Positions 31,132 to 41,900 of a DNA stretch of 46,576 nt are shown here, one piece after another. Made by a program: the position numbers and the translations under genes. Numbering within the stretch: the first letter of the stretch is position 1; every line of letters starts with the position of its first letter. The DNA is taken from positions 1-46,576 of the forward strand of contig JANBQC010000130.1 in the NCBI GenBank assembly GCA_027576995.1. The letters are read 5' to 3'. The notes beneath the pieces were generated by a model. It was not told the origin of the DNA and did not search any database. It saw only the letters and a program-made list of their open reading frames with translations. This stretch comes from Dimargaris cristalligena (lineage: Eukaryota > Kickxellomycota > Dimargaritomycetes > Dimargaritales > Dimargaritaceae).

Positions 31132-33333
31132 TTACTCAATTGACTACTTTGTAAATTACAATATGTCACTAAATAGGTGGCAGTGGACGCTGCTTACTGA
31201 CGAGTGGGTAGTACAAGGTTCAAGTGGCTGCTACCAATTCCTTTGCACCGGTGCCTCTGTGTCCTCCTTGACTCTATTTTGTTTTGGCACTGTCTTGATT
31301 TTTTCTTCCCGTTTCGCACCACAGGATTTCAGGCTAAATATACCTCTTAAGTTGGACAGGGAATACCTGCTCACATCAGCATCTAGCCCATTTGCGCGTT
31401 TACTGTCCCTTTTGACGCCTACATGATTCGGCTAAAGTGGGGATGGAACGGATGAGGGATTGTCGCAAATATAGCAGTTGCCATAGGACGCGAGCAGAAA
31501 AAAAAAAGACTTTGAGGCAATCAAACGCAACCATTGCCTACCAGACATAGAGTAAAGTTAGGCAGGGTAAGTTGTGGATTGATCAATTATTTTATAGGAG
31601 CACGCCCTAAACAATAGGACAATATGCCCGAACAATATAGAGGGATTAAGAGCGGGTGTGGCAATAGACTATCGGCCAATAGGGAAATTTGCTGTGTAGT
31701 TGTGAACGGTACATGCGGCAGGGCGAGGAGATACAGTCTGAATAATAAAGTAAATAGCCGACAATGTTAGGATGCCCATATTTACCTGATTAGGTGAGTG
31801 TGAATTTCAGGTACCCAATGATGTGGTTCATTAGAATTAAAATACATTTACTAATAGATGTGGGTCGATGAGAGTCCAAGTGTCTAATGATAATGCGTTA
31901 CGAGCAATGCCAGTATCCGAATGTCTTCATACATACTTTCACTATTACCGACCAATTCCGAGGGAAAGTGCCCATTCTCCGGTTGTTGAGTTACTACAAT
32001 TGGACTAATGGGGGAGATACATTCTATCCACCAAATTAAAGATACCGATAACGTAATATAATTATTCATCTATTTACAAAATAATAGTAATAACAATGAT
32101 AGCAACACTACAGCCAAAGCCTCCGGTGATATATTACTTTGGAGTAACGAAGCGTGTTTCAGAATCATTTTTAAATAGCCCGAGGTCGGCCATCGCGTTT
32201 ACCCCGCCCAACCACTCGGTCGCTAAACTAACCAATGATTAAAGGGATCTGGAGACCGCCCGATGGTGCTAGACCTGTTGCACTTAATGCATAGGCCAGT
32301 AGTACTTTTCCTGTACACTTCTCATCTGCTGCGATACTATATTAACTGTAACCCAGAAACCAGAAACCCACAGCCTAGGGTACGGGGATTAAATCGGCCA
32401 CGATAACGGCCACCGAGGTTCGACCGATATGCCTAACGGGTTGTGACCGTTCTAGCCCAGACCCTGGTCATCCGCCATCAGCTGCCATTATTGTGGAGGA
32501 ACCTTGTGGATGATCCACACGAGACCCTCACCGCCGTTTCAATATGGTCAAATGTCGTAACCAGGCTAATAAGTCTTTCAATAAAGGCAAGAGGCGGGTC
32601 TGGGAATTCGGTTGCCCAGACTGGTTATTTCCATTATTGGGGTGGAGGGGGGTAGTCTGAGTTCAAAATATATCCAAAATGACCTCTAGCAAGAATACAA
32701 TCCGCCATTGACTGATGAGAAATAGGAAACACGAAGCACTTTTAGGCTGACACCGGAAAATCCTTGGTGCACCACGCCCAAGTCGCGGGGAGATTTTCTG
32801 TACTTGGCATGTGAAAGGTTTCTTATACGATTGAGTGATAAATATAGATTGGGTTGCTGGTTGGTGTTGCCGATACGGCTGGCCCAATATTACTCGATAA
32901 TGACACCAAGGCAACTGAAGATGTCGGTGGTACAGATAGATACCGACTAGGGAAGACGAGAGTACAATTGACCACTGCCCCCAATCGGAGCGTGGGGCCA
33001 ATAGAGGGGTTCTTGGGTGACGCAGATGACGGATGTGATGAATTCCCATCGGCTTCTACTTTGGACAAATACGTTGTAATCTGGGCGGATACTGATCAAT
33101 TTAGGCTGATATAGTTGATGGCAAGGGATGGCCTCCGCTACTTCTTCGGCTGGAAATGTACAGCGCCACCTAAAGGAATTGTATTGGAGTCGACTGGGCC
33201 TGCATTGTCAAGTTTGAGTGTATTACGTATACTCAATATTATCACCAAATACCACCGGAATATAAAAGGGTAAGTTACTCAAATGACAAATCATTTATAT
33301 TTTGGTAAAGGGGTGGACAATGACCCCGCACAC

Positions 33334-33341
33334 TATAAAAG
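33334..33341 (+). promoter_or_regulatory. TATA box of CLD1-like gene B
   Basis: TATAAAAG lies 212 bp upstream of the ATG at 33553 and is followed by a pyrimidine-rich leader, consistent with a core promoter and a leader of about 180 nt. Confidence 0.5.
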
Positions 33342-33552
33342 ACCGGCACGAACCGCTTAGGGACCGTGCATGGTATTTTTCTCCTATTTATACCGCTTAC
33401 TAAACTCATTCGTCCTCGCTCTACCTAAATACCAGTCAAATATACTTCTTCCTTATCAGCCCCTGTTTATACCGGTTACACCTAATATTCCCTTCACTTT
33501 GCCTTGGACTGCTTTTATTTCAAATATTACAATTTATTAAGTCCATTACACA

Positions 33553-35562
33553 ATGGCAGCCACTGCTCTAACCCAGCCATTAACAACCGCCAACTCATCC
33601 AACCCGTCTACCGAAAGCCCGTCCGGTTCTCCGGGCTGGTCATTCCGTATCCCGTCTTTAACGGCCTCGATTGGCACGTTGTACAACTATCTCCCGACCT
33701 GGCAGAGTCACTGGCCCTCCACCATCGACAAGGCCACATTAGCTGAACGCTCCCTTTTGTCAACTGTTCCCCTATTCGACCCTACCGTTAGTCTGCAGGA
33801 GCATCTAGATGCGCTGCTTGATCTCCACCATGACCACAGTGGTGACCCCACCTCCCATGGAGAGGAAACCACCGGCAGTTTGGACGATGGTACGGCGGCG
33901 GGGCTTTCGCCTTTAGGCCCCCACGGCCGCCTCGCCATTTATCATTCGCCCCAGTCCGCACCCAAGGCGTATGTAGGGTCCGTTGATATTGGTGGAGGTC
34001 AGACCATCCGGACCCTGGCAATCCATCGACCCGTCCCCACCTCGACTTGCACTAGTAGGGCTGCTAAGTCGACCCATGACGTGCCAGCAAGCCATCACCA
34101 TACTGTGACCTCTGCCGCCGCGCCCATCGTCATGTTGCATGGCTTCGGGGGTGGGCTGGGCATTTATTTTCGCAATTACGCTCCGCTGGCGGAGGCTACC
34201 CCCCAACGCGTTATATACAGTGTCGACTGGATTGGGATGGGACTAAGTTCACGCTCCGAGACCCTCCCGTGGGTCCGCCCTGGGAATGGTTCGCCTTCGG
34301 CATCGTCTTCCGGTTCCTCCTCATCGGAGTCGGAGACCGATTCGGAATTGGGTGACGAGAGTGGAAGTACCTCTAAAGGGGAGGTGGTGGCCCAAACGGA
34401 GGATTTTTTTATTGATGCGCTAGAAAGGTGGCGCCTAACCATGGGCATCCCCCAGATGTACCTTATGGCCCACAGTTTCGGTGCGTACATGGCCGCCCTC
34501 TACGCCAACCGCTACCCCCACCGGGTCGAACGACTGGTCCTGCTTAGTCCCATGGGAGTATCGCCCACCCCGCCGGGCTACGACGCATGGGTCCGGGAGA
34601 TTCTGCAAGGCAACTTTAACTGTCCGTTACCGCGCTGGGCCTTTAAACGACCAACTGCCCCGAAGTGTTGGCGACCTACCAATTGCACCCCCGGGCAGTC
34701 GATGGATACCCCTAACCAAGCCCATGGTTCGCCGGAAACCCCAGTGGCGGACATGATGGATCCGATGGAACTTATGGTGGGCGGGCCCAAGTCGACTGCC
34801 GTCCCCGTTGCCGAAGTCATGTTGGACACCGCCCCTTCCGACGATGGTGTCCAAGACCATGCCGCGGATCTTCCACCGGACTTTAAAGTACCCGCGGGCT
34901 TCCGATTGGTACCCCTGGACAACGATCCCGAAGCCCGTCTTCACTTACCCGGTGCGCCCGAGAGTTTCTTAGGCAGTCTCCGGTTGCACGGTCCCTTTTT
35001 TTACCATATTTGGCGATGGAATCTCTCGCCCCAGTGGTTTGTACGGGCCACTGGACCATTGGGCCCTACTCTGATCACACGATTCTCCAGTAATAGCCGA
35101 CCGCAATCTTCCCAGCACACCGGCAGTAGCCGTTCACTTGAACCGGAGGACCATTGTAATTACGCTGAGGGCACTACCACAACTACTACACTGACCAGCC
35201 ACTCCGCCGACCTGGCCCAACAGCGGTACTTGGAATACATTTACCATTTGGCCGCGCAACCGGCGTCGGGCGAATACGCCTATACCGCCCTTCTGACCCC
35301 CTATGCCTTTGCGCGCGCACCCCTGACACCCCACCGCCTGGCTGCCGTCACCTCCCCCGTGACCATTGTCTACGGCGAACACGACTGGATCAACCACGGC
35401 GGGGCCGAGGAACTGATCCAGCACTTGCCCACCGGATCCCGGGTGACTTACCTCCCGGGTGCTAGACATAGCTCCATGGTGGAACAGCCTGACCAGTTCA
35501 ACGCCTTTATGCGGGAGGAACTCACCTTGACCGCGAAGAGCGAATCATCCCCCCGACCATAA
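33553..35562 (+). CDS. CLD1/ABHD5-like alpha/beta hydrolase B
   Basis: Intronless 669-residue paralogue of the hydrolase at 23649-25673, alignable over nearly the whole length (WPSTIDKATLAERSLLSTVP, GSVDIGGGQTIRTLAI, LHGFGGGLGIYFRNYAPL, SPQWFVRATGPLG, VTIVYGEHDWINHGGAEEL). The N-terminus is Ser/Thr/Pro-rich without the basic residues of copy A, so it probably acts outside mitochondria. The nucleophile elbow reads LMAHSFGAYM: Ser308 is present but the first Gly of GxSxG is Ala306. His639 sits in HSSMVEQPDQFNAF, again with Glu at the end of the HX4D box. The lid region has acidic and low-complexity insertions (Ser/Glu-rich near 255-275; Ser/Thr-rich before the final Asp). The family hydrolyses or transacylates lipids; the exact substrate is unknown. 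Confidence 0.9.
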   Translation: MAATALTQPLTTANSSNPSTESPSGSPGWSFRIPSLTASIGTLYNYLPTWQSHWPSTIDKATLAERSLLSTVPLFDPTVSLQEHLDALLDLHHDHSGDPTSHGEETTGSLDDGTAAGLSPLGPHGRLAIYHSPQSAPKAYVGSVDIGGGQTIRTLAIHRPVPTSTCTSRAAKSTHDVPASHHHTVTSAAAPIVMLHGFGGGLGIYFRNYAPLAEATPQRVIYSVDWIGMGLSSRSETLPWVRPGNGSPSASSSGSSSSESETDSELGDESGSTSKGEVVAQTEDFFIDALERWRLTMGIPQMYLMAHSFGAYMAALYANRYPHRVERLVLLSPMGVSPTPPGYDAWVREILQGNFNCPLPRWAFKRPTAPKCWRPTNCTPGQSMDTPNQAHGSPETPVADMMDPMELMVGGPKSTAVPVAEVMLDTAPSDDGVQDHAADLPPDFKVPAGFRLVPLDNDPEARLHLPGAPESFLGSLRLHGPFFYHIWRWNLSPQWFVRATGPLGPTLITRFSSNSRPQSSQHTGSSRSLEPEDHCNYAEGTTTTTTLTSHSADLAQQRYLEYIYHLAAQPASGEYAYTALLTPYAFARAPLTPHRLAAVTSPVTIVYGEHDWINHGGAEELIQHLPTGSRVTYLPGARHSSMVEQPDQFNAFMREELTLTAKSESSPRP

Positions 35563-36597
35563 CTTACTTGATGCTGTTTTTTTATTGTATAACGTGTTGC
35601 TCCATCATTCGACAAAATAAAGTGTAAATTATATGTACGAGTCGTTTTATTTTTTTGAAGCGAGCCTGGAATTTCATTCGCGTACTACTGCAACTTGTCC
35701 TTGGTGGTCGATTATGCCCAAACAGGCCAATTCGGGGAATCCCAACCATAATTGGTCCACCAGTGTCGACATTATGCGGACGCACCAACTCGAGTGAAGT
35801 GCCCACAGTAGACTGATTTGGGGCGTATGCTTTATACGAGTAGACCAGGGCTGCGCAACATTCATTCATTTACCCATTCACTCACTGACTCACTTAGTCG
35901 AGCCGGGCAACGAAACGCCACCATAAGAGGGTGGGGGGGTCTTGGGGGTTAAATGGACCGTTCTTTGGACCAGCAGCCACTCTTTCATAACCCAGGAATA
36001 GGCCAAAGGGGAGGTGGGGGGATTATATTTGAAAATCACTATCCAAACGGAAGGAGTTCCGTATGATAAAAATTGGTGATGAAGCACAAAGTCGGGTGAT
36101 CTATTCGCCACAATGGCCCAGAAAATAAGAAAATCCCCGGCAAGATACAAAAGTGATCGTTAGCGAGGGAGTTTGGCATGATTGCTGTCTCTGAATTGGC
36201 AGTGACCCATAAGGGGATATTTCGAAGGAACCTGGCCCTGATCCCACCCGCTTGTTATACCGCTGGGTGCATAAAAACCGGTCAGTCTGGGAAGATATAG
36301 CAGCTGCCGATGTATGGTCGCCGCCGGCCCGTCCCTATACTTTAACTTATCTCTCTCTCTCCCATTCCACCTGCCCTATTCCTTCTCTTACTTAGTTACT
36401 GGTATAGCCACACTCTCTATTTCCTTCTCTCTCACTAAACTAACCCTAACGGCCCTTCTTAACTTCAGTCCTCTTCTCACTATTCCTTCTCTGGTGTTCT
36501 TGCTATTGCGTTGGTGGCCCTAGCCCTATATGCCATACACATACACGCATATCTATATATCTATCTATAGACACACCCAATCCCCTCATTCCTAGCG
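35563..36597. other. Intergenic upstream of the BRO1-domain gene
   Basis: The left 60 bp hold the 3' end of CLD1-like gene B. From about 36,345 to 36,500 the plus strand is strongly pyrimidine-rich (repeated CTCTCT, TTCTCTC), a pattern common in fungal promoters and leaders, just ahead of the ATG at 36598. No frame in between is convincing. Confidence 0.45.
35616..35621 (+). terminator. Poly(A) signal of CLD1-like gene B
   Basis: AATAAA occurs 54 bp after the stop codon at 35562, in an AT-rich context, and is followed by T-rich sequence. Confidence 0.5.
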
Positions 36598-38905
36598 ATG
36601 CATTTCTATCTGCTCACCCCCAAGACCAAATCCGCTTCGTTTCTCCGTATTTTCCGGGTCAAGGGCGACAATCCCGAGGATACCCGAGTTATCCACCCGC
36701 TATCCGAAGCCACGGCCCACCGAGAACGCATGCGGGAGGCCCTCCGCGTCTACCGCCAAGGTCCCCAAAGCACTCCGAACCCGGCTGATGTGTCCAAACT
36801 GGTAGCCAGCATCGAGGCGTACCTACCCCACCTCTTCTGGTGTGTCAACTACTACGAACAGAGTCGATTGGACCAGGCCGGGCGAAACGGTGGCGGCGGC
36901 AGCAGTAGTAGCAGCAGTAATGGGAGGTCAAAGACCCCCACGGCCAGTTCGGTAATAGACTGCGAGGATTTTGGCATGACCGTGAGCAGTGATGAGGAAC
37001 TAGAAGACCCCTCCTCTGAGGGGGGCAATGGTGGTGGTCCAACGCCGGGCTTTTTAGACCCGGACCAGTTTGTCCACCACCATCACCAGCAGCAGCAGCA
37101 ACAGCAACATCAGCAGCCGCCGCCTACGGTGCGGGGGGGTAGTTTCAGCAGTAGTCGGTCGACCAGAATGCTCCAGGCTATCGGGGTTGGTCGATCGTCG
37201 ACCTCCAGCGCGGCCCCCACTTATACGGCCTCCCCCGTAAGTTCCACCGTGCCTACCGGCGGACCCGATACTGGTAGCACCGAAATGTTTATTTGGAAAT
37301 CCCCCTTGCTTAGCGGGCTCGATGACTCCACCCGGCTGGGCCAGTGGGCGAATAAACTCAAACGGGGTAAATTTGCCTCCAATTCCGTGTACTTTGAAAC
37401 GGCCTTTACGCTCCTCGCGTACGGGCTGGCCTTGTCGACGCTGGCGTTCCGCATGGTGGACGCCCTGACCATTTCGGAACGGGACCGGGTCATTGCTGAA
37501 GGGGATATCAAGAAATTTAAGCAGGTAAATAAATATACGATCATTTATATATGTATTTAAGGAAACGGGTGTCCGTGTGCCGACTAAGATTATGTTTTTT
37601 ATAAAAAAAGTCGTGTCTAGTCATGAACGACAACAGCCCCCAAAATTTTACCATGTACTCATCATCTCCCAACTCGATATCCTAAAAAGCATTACTGACC
37701 CCTCTATATTACTTTCGACATTTGGGTACGATTCTTTCATGTTTCCTCGAAAACAAGGCTATGCTGTATTTGTCCCAAGCAGCAGGCATCCACGACTACA
37801 TTCTCGAAAATATTTTGCCCAAATGGAAGTACAACGATGCTACGCACCGCCCCCCAGACCTGACGCCTGGTATGCTCCGCATTCTGTCAAAGTAAGTGTA
37901 ATCCAAATTAGTATCCCCGAAATGACTACTCTCATCTAACACTACCAACGGACAACCGTAGCGATCAATATTTGCGCAGGTGCTCAGACTCCGCAATCCT
38001 TAATTTACCATCTCATCATATCCACTTTGGTTAATGTTATTTTCTATTTTATTATATGTGTTTCATACGTGGGTTGGGGGGGGGTACTTTTTTAAAAAGA
38101 CTCGCTCTGGCCGATGCCCAACGGATCGCCATTCGGGTGTCAATGCCCCAAAAAACCTCGCCCGGCCTCGTGGCCAAACTGCTCATCGGCGTCGCGGAAG
38201 AGTACGACATTATTTTCGGTCTGTTCCAGGCCCAACATTCCGATGACGTCAAAGTTATGACCACTGAATTGCGCCGCTATATCAAAGACGGCCGGACTTT
38301 CCTGCTGGGCTGTGCGAAACGCTACTTGGCCCTGGATGCCCACAACGGTGACCACAATGGCGTGGCGGTGGGGTTTGCCCAGTTAGCCATGCAGGACTTG
38401 GAAACTCTGGTGAAGAAGAGTAGTGGGGGTCGATGGGCAATTGCTGTGGAAGCGACAAAATCGTTAAAGGAGGTGAAGGATGAGTGGCTGCTGTACAACA
38501 AACTTAACTCCACGGTAAGTAGACATTTGCTAGGATCCCGGAAGGAAAGAAGGAAGGAAGGTTTGCCTTAGTTAAGGGGGATATGGGGGACTTGGAGTCT
38601 ATATAACCTCTCTGGTTTAAAAGCATTTTTCTGGGGAAGAGGAGGGAGAAATTACCCAGGCGTAATTAGATGGACTAACGCAATTCATTGTATATGGATA
38701 TTGGTATTTTGAGGCGGGCTTTTAGGTGACTTTTGAATCGATACCCAACGAAGCAGAATTGAACCAGCGGATACCAGGGGGGCGGACCCTCCTAAAGATG
38801 AAGGTGTTCATCCCCATTGCTTTAGATCGAAATGCCGGAAGCCAGTTCAGTGAAACGTCCACGTCGACCGAGAAAAAATATGCGCTGCAGCACGAGTATT
38901 ATTAA
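36598..38905 (+). CDS. BRO1-domain protein, BROX-like (four exons)
   Basis: Predicted 551-residue protein, join(36598..37524, 37758..37891, 38100..38514, 38726..38905). Donors are GTAAAT, GTAAGT and GTAAGT, acceptors all AG; introns are 233, 208 and 211 nt, and all phases match. The product resembles the BRO1 domain of BROX/Alix/Bro1, a banana-shaped helical domain that binds ESCRT-III (CHMP4/Snf7) on endosomes. Diagnostic segments: FIWKSPLLSG with the helix SVYFETAFTLLAYGLALS, QAAGIHDYILENILPKW, then LADAQRIAIRVSMPQKTSPGLVAKL and the closing strand FESIPNEAEL. An insertion of about 140 residues (Ser-rich, acidic, then a His/Gln run near residues 160-175) splits the N-terminal part. There is no V domain and no C-terminal CaaX box (ends QHEYY). 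BROX-like is therefore a fold assignment; the cargo or pathway is not known. Confidence 0.82.
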
Positions 38906-39332
38906 TAGTTTGCTATCCCCATCCCTCTCTGAGGGCGGAGATTAACGAACAAACCGCGGTGTACGAATTATTACAGGATACCCCCTCCCCCAAATAGACC
39001 ACTATTAAAATCGACTCTAAATAAAACCTGACTCTAGCATTAAACTGGTGGTAACTCTTTAAAAGAGGGATCTGAGATTATCCGTTTATTTCCACGCTGG
39101 TGTAAAATGCAGCGTAATGGAATAGCGAAGGAGAGAGTAGCTGGAACATTATATAAACAAAAAAAATACGACAATAGGGTAGAGTAAGTCAATGATGATA
39201 TGGAAGGAGAGGAAGAGGGGAGTTATAAATGGTAAAAATATAATAATACGTCGATTGAATCAAGGAGGGAGGGGAGAATAATAGAGAAAAAGAGCGAAGC
39301 GTACCACCTTAAGCAAACGGAGTCAAGTTCAA
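38906..39332. other. Intergenic between convergent genes
   Basis: About 430 bp holding the 3' ends of the BRO1-domain gene (plus) and the alpha/beta hydrolase (minus). It is purine-rich on the plus strand toward 39,200-39,300. No gene seen. Confidence 0.5.
39020..39025 (+). terminator. Poly(A) signal of the BRO1-domain gene
   Basis: AATAAA lies 115 bp beyond the stop codon at 38905, within an A/T-rich stretch. Confidence 0.4.
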
Positions 39333-40364
39333 CTAGAGAACCGCTACTCGCTGGGTGAAGTCGGCCACCGTAGCAAGGAAATCCGGGGTGGTCAGCATAT
39401 CATCATGCCCACCGGTGAGGTCGAATTTCCGGGATTCAGGATATCCGCAACGGGCGAGGTGATCCGCGAAGCCAGCTGATTGGGGCAGGTCCACCAGGGC
39501 ATCACCAACACTGTGGGCAATACACCAGGGTAGCCGAGTCCGGGTGGTGGTGGATGACGTGGCCACCGAAGATACAGAAGCGGATGGCTTGACCAGCTGG
39601 GGTGAGGCTTGGCTCAAGACGGCGGGGTCGGCAGTCCCAAAGGCCTGTCGCATAAATTCGACATATGGCGGGTAAGTTTCAATGAATAACGGAAGGTGGT
39701 AGAGGCCAGCGGCACCCAGTACGCCACGGATACACTGGTAGTAGTCTAGGTAGGGTGTCGTCGATGGCGAGGTGGTGGAGGGGGCTTCGGTTTCGGTTTC
39801 ATTTTTGGTTTTGGTGTCGGTATTAGTATTAGTATTGGTAGCAGGAGTAGTGTCGGAACGATCGAATTGGTAGGTTTCGTCGAGAGCCGGGTTTAAATAT
39901 AGGTCGGGTTGGAGAGCCAAAAGCGAAATCAGGTGGGCACCAGCGGAGTGGCCGCTCAGTACGATGCGTTTGGGATCGAAGCCCAGTAAATGCCCGTGGG
40001 TCATAAGGAAAGCGACGGCGCGGGCGGTGTCGAGGACATGGGTAGGGTGGTAACACCGGCTAGCGAGGGGAGTGCCGGCAGGGGCGTCGGGGACGGCTTT
40101 TTCTAAGGTACTCAGGCGGTAGTTAATGCAGGCCACGGCCAGGCCGTACTTGGCGCTCAAGGTTTGGCCTAGCTGGGCATGCTGGGACTTGTCGCCGGAG
40201 CGCCAGACGCCGCCATGGACGAAGACAACGAGGGGCGGGGGAGTGGTGGTCGCTTGGGGTAGGTAAAGGTCAAGCTTGTGCAAGGGATCAAGGCCTGACC
40301 GGGGATGGTAGTAAATCAGGTCACGGATGGTGAAGGTGGAGGGGGTGTCGTTAGAGGAGGCCAT
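39333..40364 (-). CDS. Alpha/beta hydrolase, kynurenine formamidase-like
   Basis: Intronless 343-residue serine hydrolase. It has the HGGxW oxyanion motif (FVHGGVWRSGDKS, residues 48-60), the nucleophile elbow LSGHSAGAHLISL with Ser140, a likely catalytic Asp288 (HSVGDALVD) and His320 (LTGGHDDML). HGGxW together with GHSAGAH is characteristic of arylformamidases (AFMID/Bna7, tryptophan-kynurenine pathway) and related carboxylesterases such as isoprenylcysteine methylesterase, so the substrate is uncertain. A Thr/Asn/Glu low-complexity tract (about 172-204) interrupts the cap region and is encoded by imperfect trinucleotide repeats. No signal peptide, so probably cytosolic. The upstream region (40,560-40,640) is pyrimidine-rich on the coding strand. 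Confidence 0.85.
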   Translation of the reverse strand: MASSNDTPSTFTIRDLIYYHPRSGLDPLHKLDLYLPQATTTPPPLVVFVHGGVWRSGDKSQHAQLGQTLSAKYGLAVACINYRLSTLEKAVPDAPAGTPLASRCYHPTHVLDTARAVAFLMTHGHLLGFDPKRIVLSGHSAGAHLISLLALQPDLYLNPALDETYQFDRSDTTPATNTNTNTDTKTKNETETEAPSTTSPSTTPYLDYYQCIRGVLGAAGLYHLPLFIETYPPYVEFMRQAFGTADPAVLSQASPQLVKPSASVSSVATSSTTTRTRLPWCIAHSVGDALVDLPQSAGFADHLARCGYPESRKFDLTGGHDDMLTTPDFLATVADFTQRVAVL

Positions 40365-41900
40365 GCTCTCCCGCTTTGGTCACCGTGAGGTAGGGAAGGG
40401 GAAATAGGGTGTGTATAAGAGGGGGAGAATAGAAGAATACTAGAGCAATAAAGGGAGCCTTGTTGTCACTGGAAATATAGAGGCAGAGAATATAAAAGCA
40501 TAAGGCGGGCGGACAGCATGAGTTATATGGAAAGAATGCAGTGAGTAGGTGACTGAGTCACTAGGTAGGTCCACGCAATGAGTGGAGGAGGAGGAAGAGG
40601 AGGAGGGTGATGGGAGGAGAAAAGGAAGAGAGGGGGGTATCACACACACACTGCTAGTGAAGTTGTTAATAATGGATGACCAGCATATACTCTACTAGCG
40701 CAACGGTGGGACATTATAAATTTGACAAATGCAAGTAAATATGTCTGTGGGTATCTATGCATGCATATATGGTCTGTATGCAGGCGGCATTAGGCCAAAT
40801 GGCCCCACGACTCACTCGGGCTGTCAAACCGATGATCCTCCTCCCATTTGCCGAAGGTCGGGCCGAGAAAATCCCCCTAGGTCGCGGAGCCGGTGAGCGT
40901 CCGCAGCCCGTTCTCTCTCTGTCTGTGTGTGTTGTTCAGCTTGGGGGAGGGGTACCTTCCAACCAAACAGAGGAGGAAGAGAGGGAAAGGTCCGAAGAAG
41001 ACCCTCCTTCCATGAAGGGGGTTGTCCCCCGCACCCGCCCGCTCACAATGAACTATTAACCACGGGAGTTTTGGCTGGTGCGACAATCGTGCGATGGAAT
41101 GACGGGTGGCGCAGTCGAGCCGTGGTGGTGTTAGGCAAATAGGAGAGAGCATCACCAAGTTCAAGAGGTGTAGTACATTCCTCTAGAGAGAAAAAAATAG
41201 ATGGATAGTAGGGGTGTATTGTCCCCTCGTCTAACGAGCCTTCTCCCTACCCCTGTCAGCCCCAGAACTCCTTTAGTATCAAAAGCCCCCCGAATTTGGC
41301 ACTTGGCCAAATGGGGGAAATAACGAAGTATTGATTAATAAGGAATGTCGCCCCAACTGACTAATGTGCCGAATTCCACAGCCTAAGCGAGGTGGTTTGG
41401 CTTTAAAACGACTGGACATCGGGCCATAACCCCTGGGTAAGTTTAAAACGTTCATTAGCAACCATTGGAGCGTGCATGGATAGCCCTTCCCACCTCTCTA
41501 TTCTAAAATGGCTTACCTTTTGATTGCTCGATCATCCAAGATGCAATGTAGAGAACTGAAGCCGGCTTATATACAGAAACGACACAGTATATATTATCTA
41601 GTCTCTTCCTCGTAAAGTGTTTAGAGACGAGACTCGCCCTGCCCCATAATAAAAATCAACAACCATGGTTCACTTATGATTGACCATGGATGTGTGCGCA
41701 TATATCAGGTAAACCATAGTGCCTTCTCTCTCAGCACCTTTGGAGGGGCGCTACCAGGAGGACTGCTGCTGCATTCCCCTTCTTTGGGTTTTTTATTTGA
41801 GATAATTCTCCTAGGTTGCGCTTGTACTTTGACTTATCTTTTTTATTCATATATATATATATATATATACTTTAGCAAAACGATTCTTCCCCTGTCCACT
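40365..41900. other. Divergent promoter region between the hydrolase and PPT1
   Basis: About 1.5 kb upstream of both genes. It includes a purine-rich tract (40,575-40,640), a short CA repeat (near 40,640) and an AT dinucleotide repeat close to the PPT1 start. Open frames here overlap on both strands and are not supported. Confidence 0.5.
41849..41869. repeat. (AT)10 microsatellite before PPT1
   Basis: Twenty-one bases of alternating A and T end 31 bp before the PPT1 ATG. It may serve as a TATA-like element or be a length-variable leader repeat. Confidence 0.85.

Larger units (their letters stand above)
30833..33552. other. Intergenic between small secreted protein 2 and CLD1-like gene B
   Basis: A 160-codon frame (30944-31426) starts with GTG and shows no domain or signal peptide, so I do not call it. 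A strong imperfect hairpin lies at 31082-31131. The right end contains the promoter of the gene at 33553. Otherwise AT-rich with no clear repeat. Confidence 0.45.

Noticed and set aside
30944..31426. 160-codon plus-strand frame
   Set aside because: It starts with GTG, has no domain or targeting signal and spans a hairpin; random frames of this order occur in the other intergenic regions.
41676..41900. 75-codon N-terminal extension of PPT1
   Set aside because: It would put the signal peptide internally and runs through the (AT)10 repeat; the ATG at 41901 gives a normal precursor.
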